A stretch of DNA of 64,000 bases. Origin: Verrucomicrobiota bacterium. GTDB lineage: Bacteria > Verrucomicrobiota > Verrucomicrobiia > Limisphaerales > J093. The notes under the pieces were generated by a model that was not told where the DNA came from, ran no database searches, and saw nothing but the letters and a program-made list of their open reading frames with translations. This document shows positions 63,786-64,000 of this stretch, in pieces. Where the stretch lies: NCBI GenBank assembly GCA_027493615.1, contig JAOSKK010000002.1, positions 186,001 to 250,000 on the forward strand, in the 5' to 3' direction. The translations under genes and the position numbers were made by a program. The stretch's first letter is position 1; each line of letters begins with the position of its first letter.

Positions 63786-64000
63786 ATGAAGCTCACCATC
63801 AGACCGCAACGAAGGAGGGGCCGGATCGAGTGGGTGCTCGACGTGCGCAAGCAGGGCAAGCGGACCCGGACCTTTCACCCCACCAAGGCGGCGGCCGAGA
63901 GTGCCGCGGCGGACATCCGCGATCAGTGGTCGGTGTCCGGTCACTCCTGGGCCACGATGCCGGCGCGTGAGCGCGCCGAGATCGTGCTCGTGGCCGAGGA
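63786..64000 (+). CDS. N-terminus of a probable tyrosine recombinase/integrase-like protein (truncated by window end)
   Basis: MKLTIRPQRRRGRIEWVLDVRKQGKRTRTFHPTKAAAESAAADIRDQW resembles an integrase arm-binding N-terminal region; catalytic domain not in window. Confidence 0.5.
   Translation, partial: MKLTIRPQRRRGRIEWVLDVRKQGKRTRTFHPTKAAAESAAADIRDQWSVSGHSWATMPARERAEIVLVAE

Overview
This is a GC-rich (by eye) bacterial chromosomal segment. Gene content (Gfo/Idh/MocA oxidoreductase with a Tat-like leader, DUF1080, FG-GAP/UnbV, DUF255/YyaL, VIT/vWA and many secreted proteins) suggests Verrucomicrobiota, possibly Limisphaerales-like; this is inference, not a database result. The core is a tRNA-Thr / tuf / tRNA-Trp / tRNA-Ser / secE / nusG / rplKAJL / rpoBC cluster (22.8-35.9 kb). 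Other housekeeping genes are trpS (partial), pyrG, uppP, pdxH, obgE-rpmA-rplU, infC, moeB and mnmE. There is also an RND efflux operon and several secreted glycoside-hydrolase-like and DUF1080 proteins. The most interesting locus is 46.4-55.0 kb. It looks like a PhcBSRQ-type quorum-sensing cassette: a PhcB-like methyltransferase, a 6-TM histidine kinase apparently fused to a REC-HK protein (PhcS::PhcR), and a PhcQ-like REC protein with a degenerate kinase half. Next to it is a convergent LuxR-type regulator with a degenerate N-terminal receiver and an intact C-terminal one. The window also holds several interspersed palindromic repeat families and heptanucleotide (7-bp) tandem arrays. One palindromic copy appears to be cut next to an integrase gene at the right edge. 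More than 25 single-base frameshifts, many in essential genes, point to uncorrected G/C homopolymer errors rather than real pseudogenes. All coordinates and motifs were read by eye and no searches were run.
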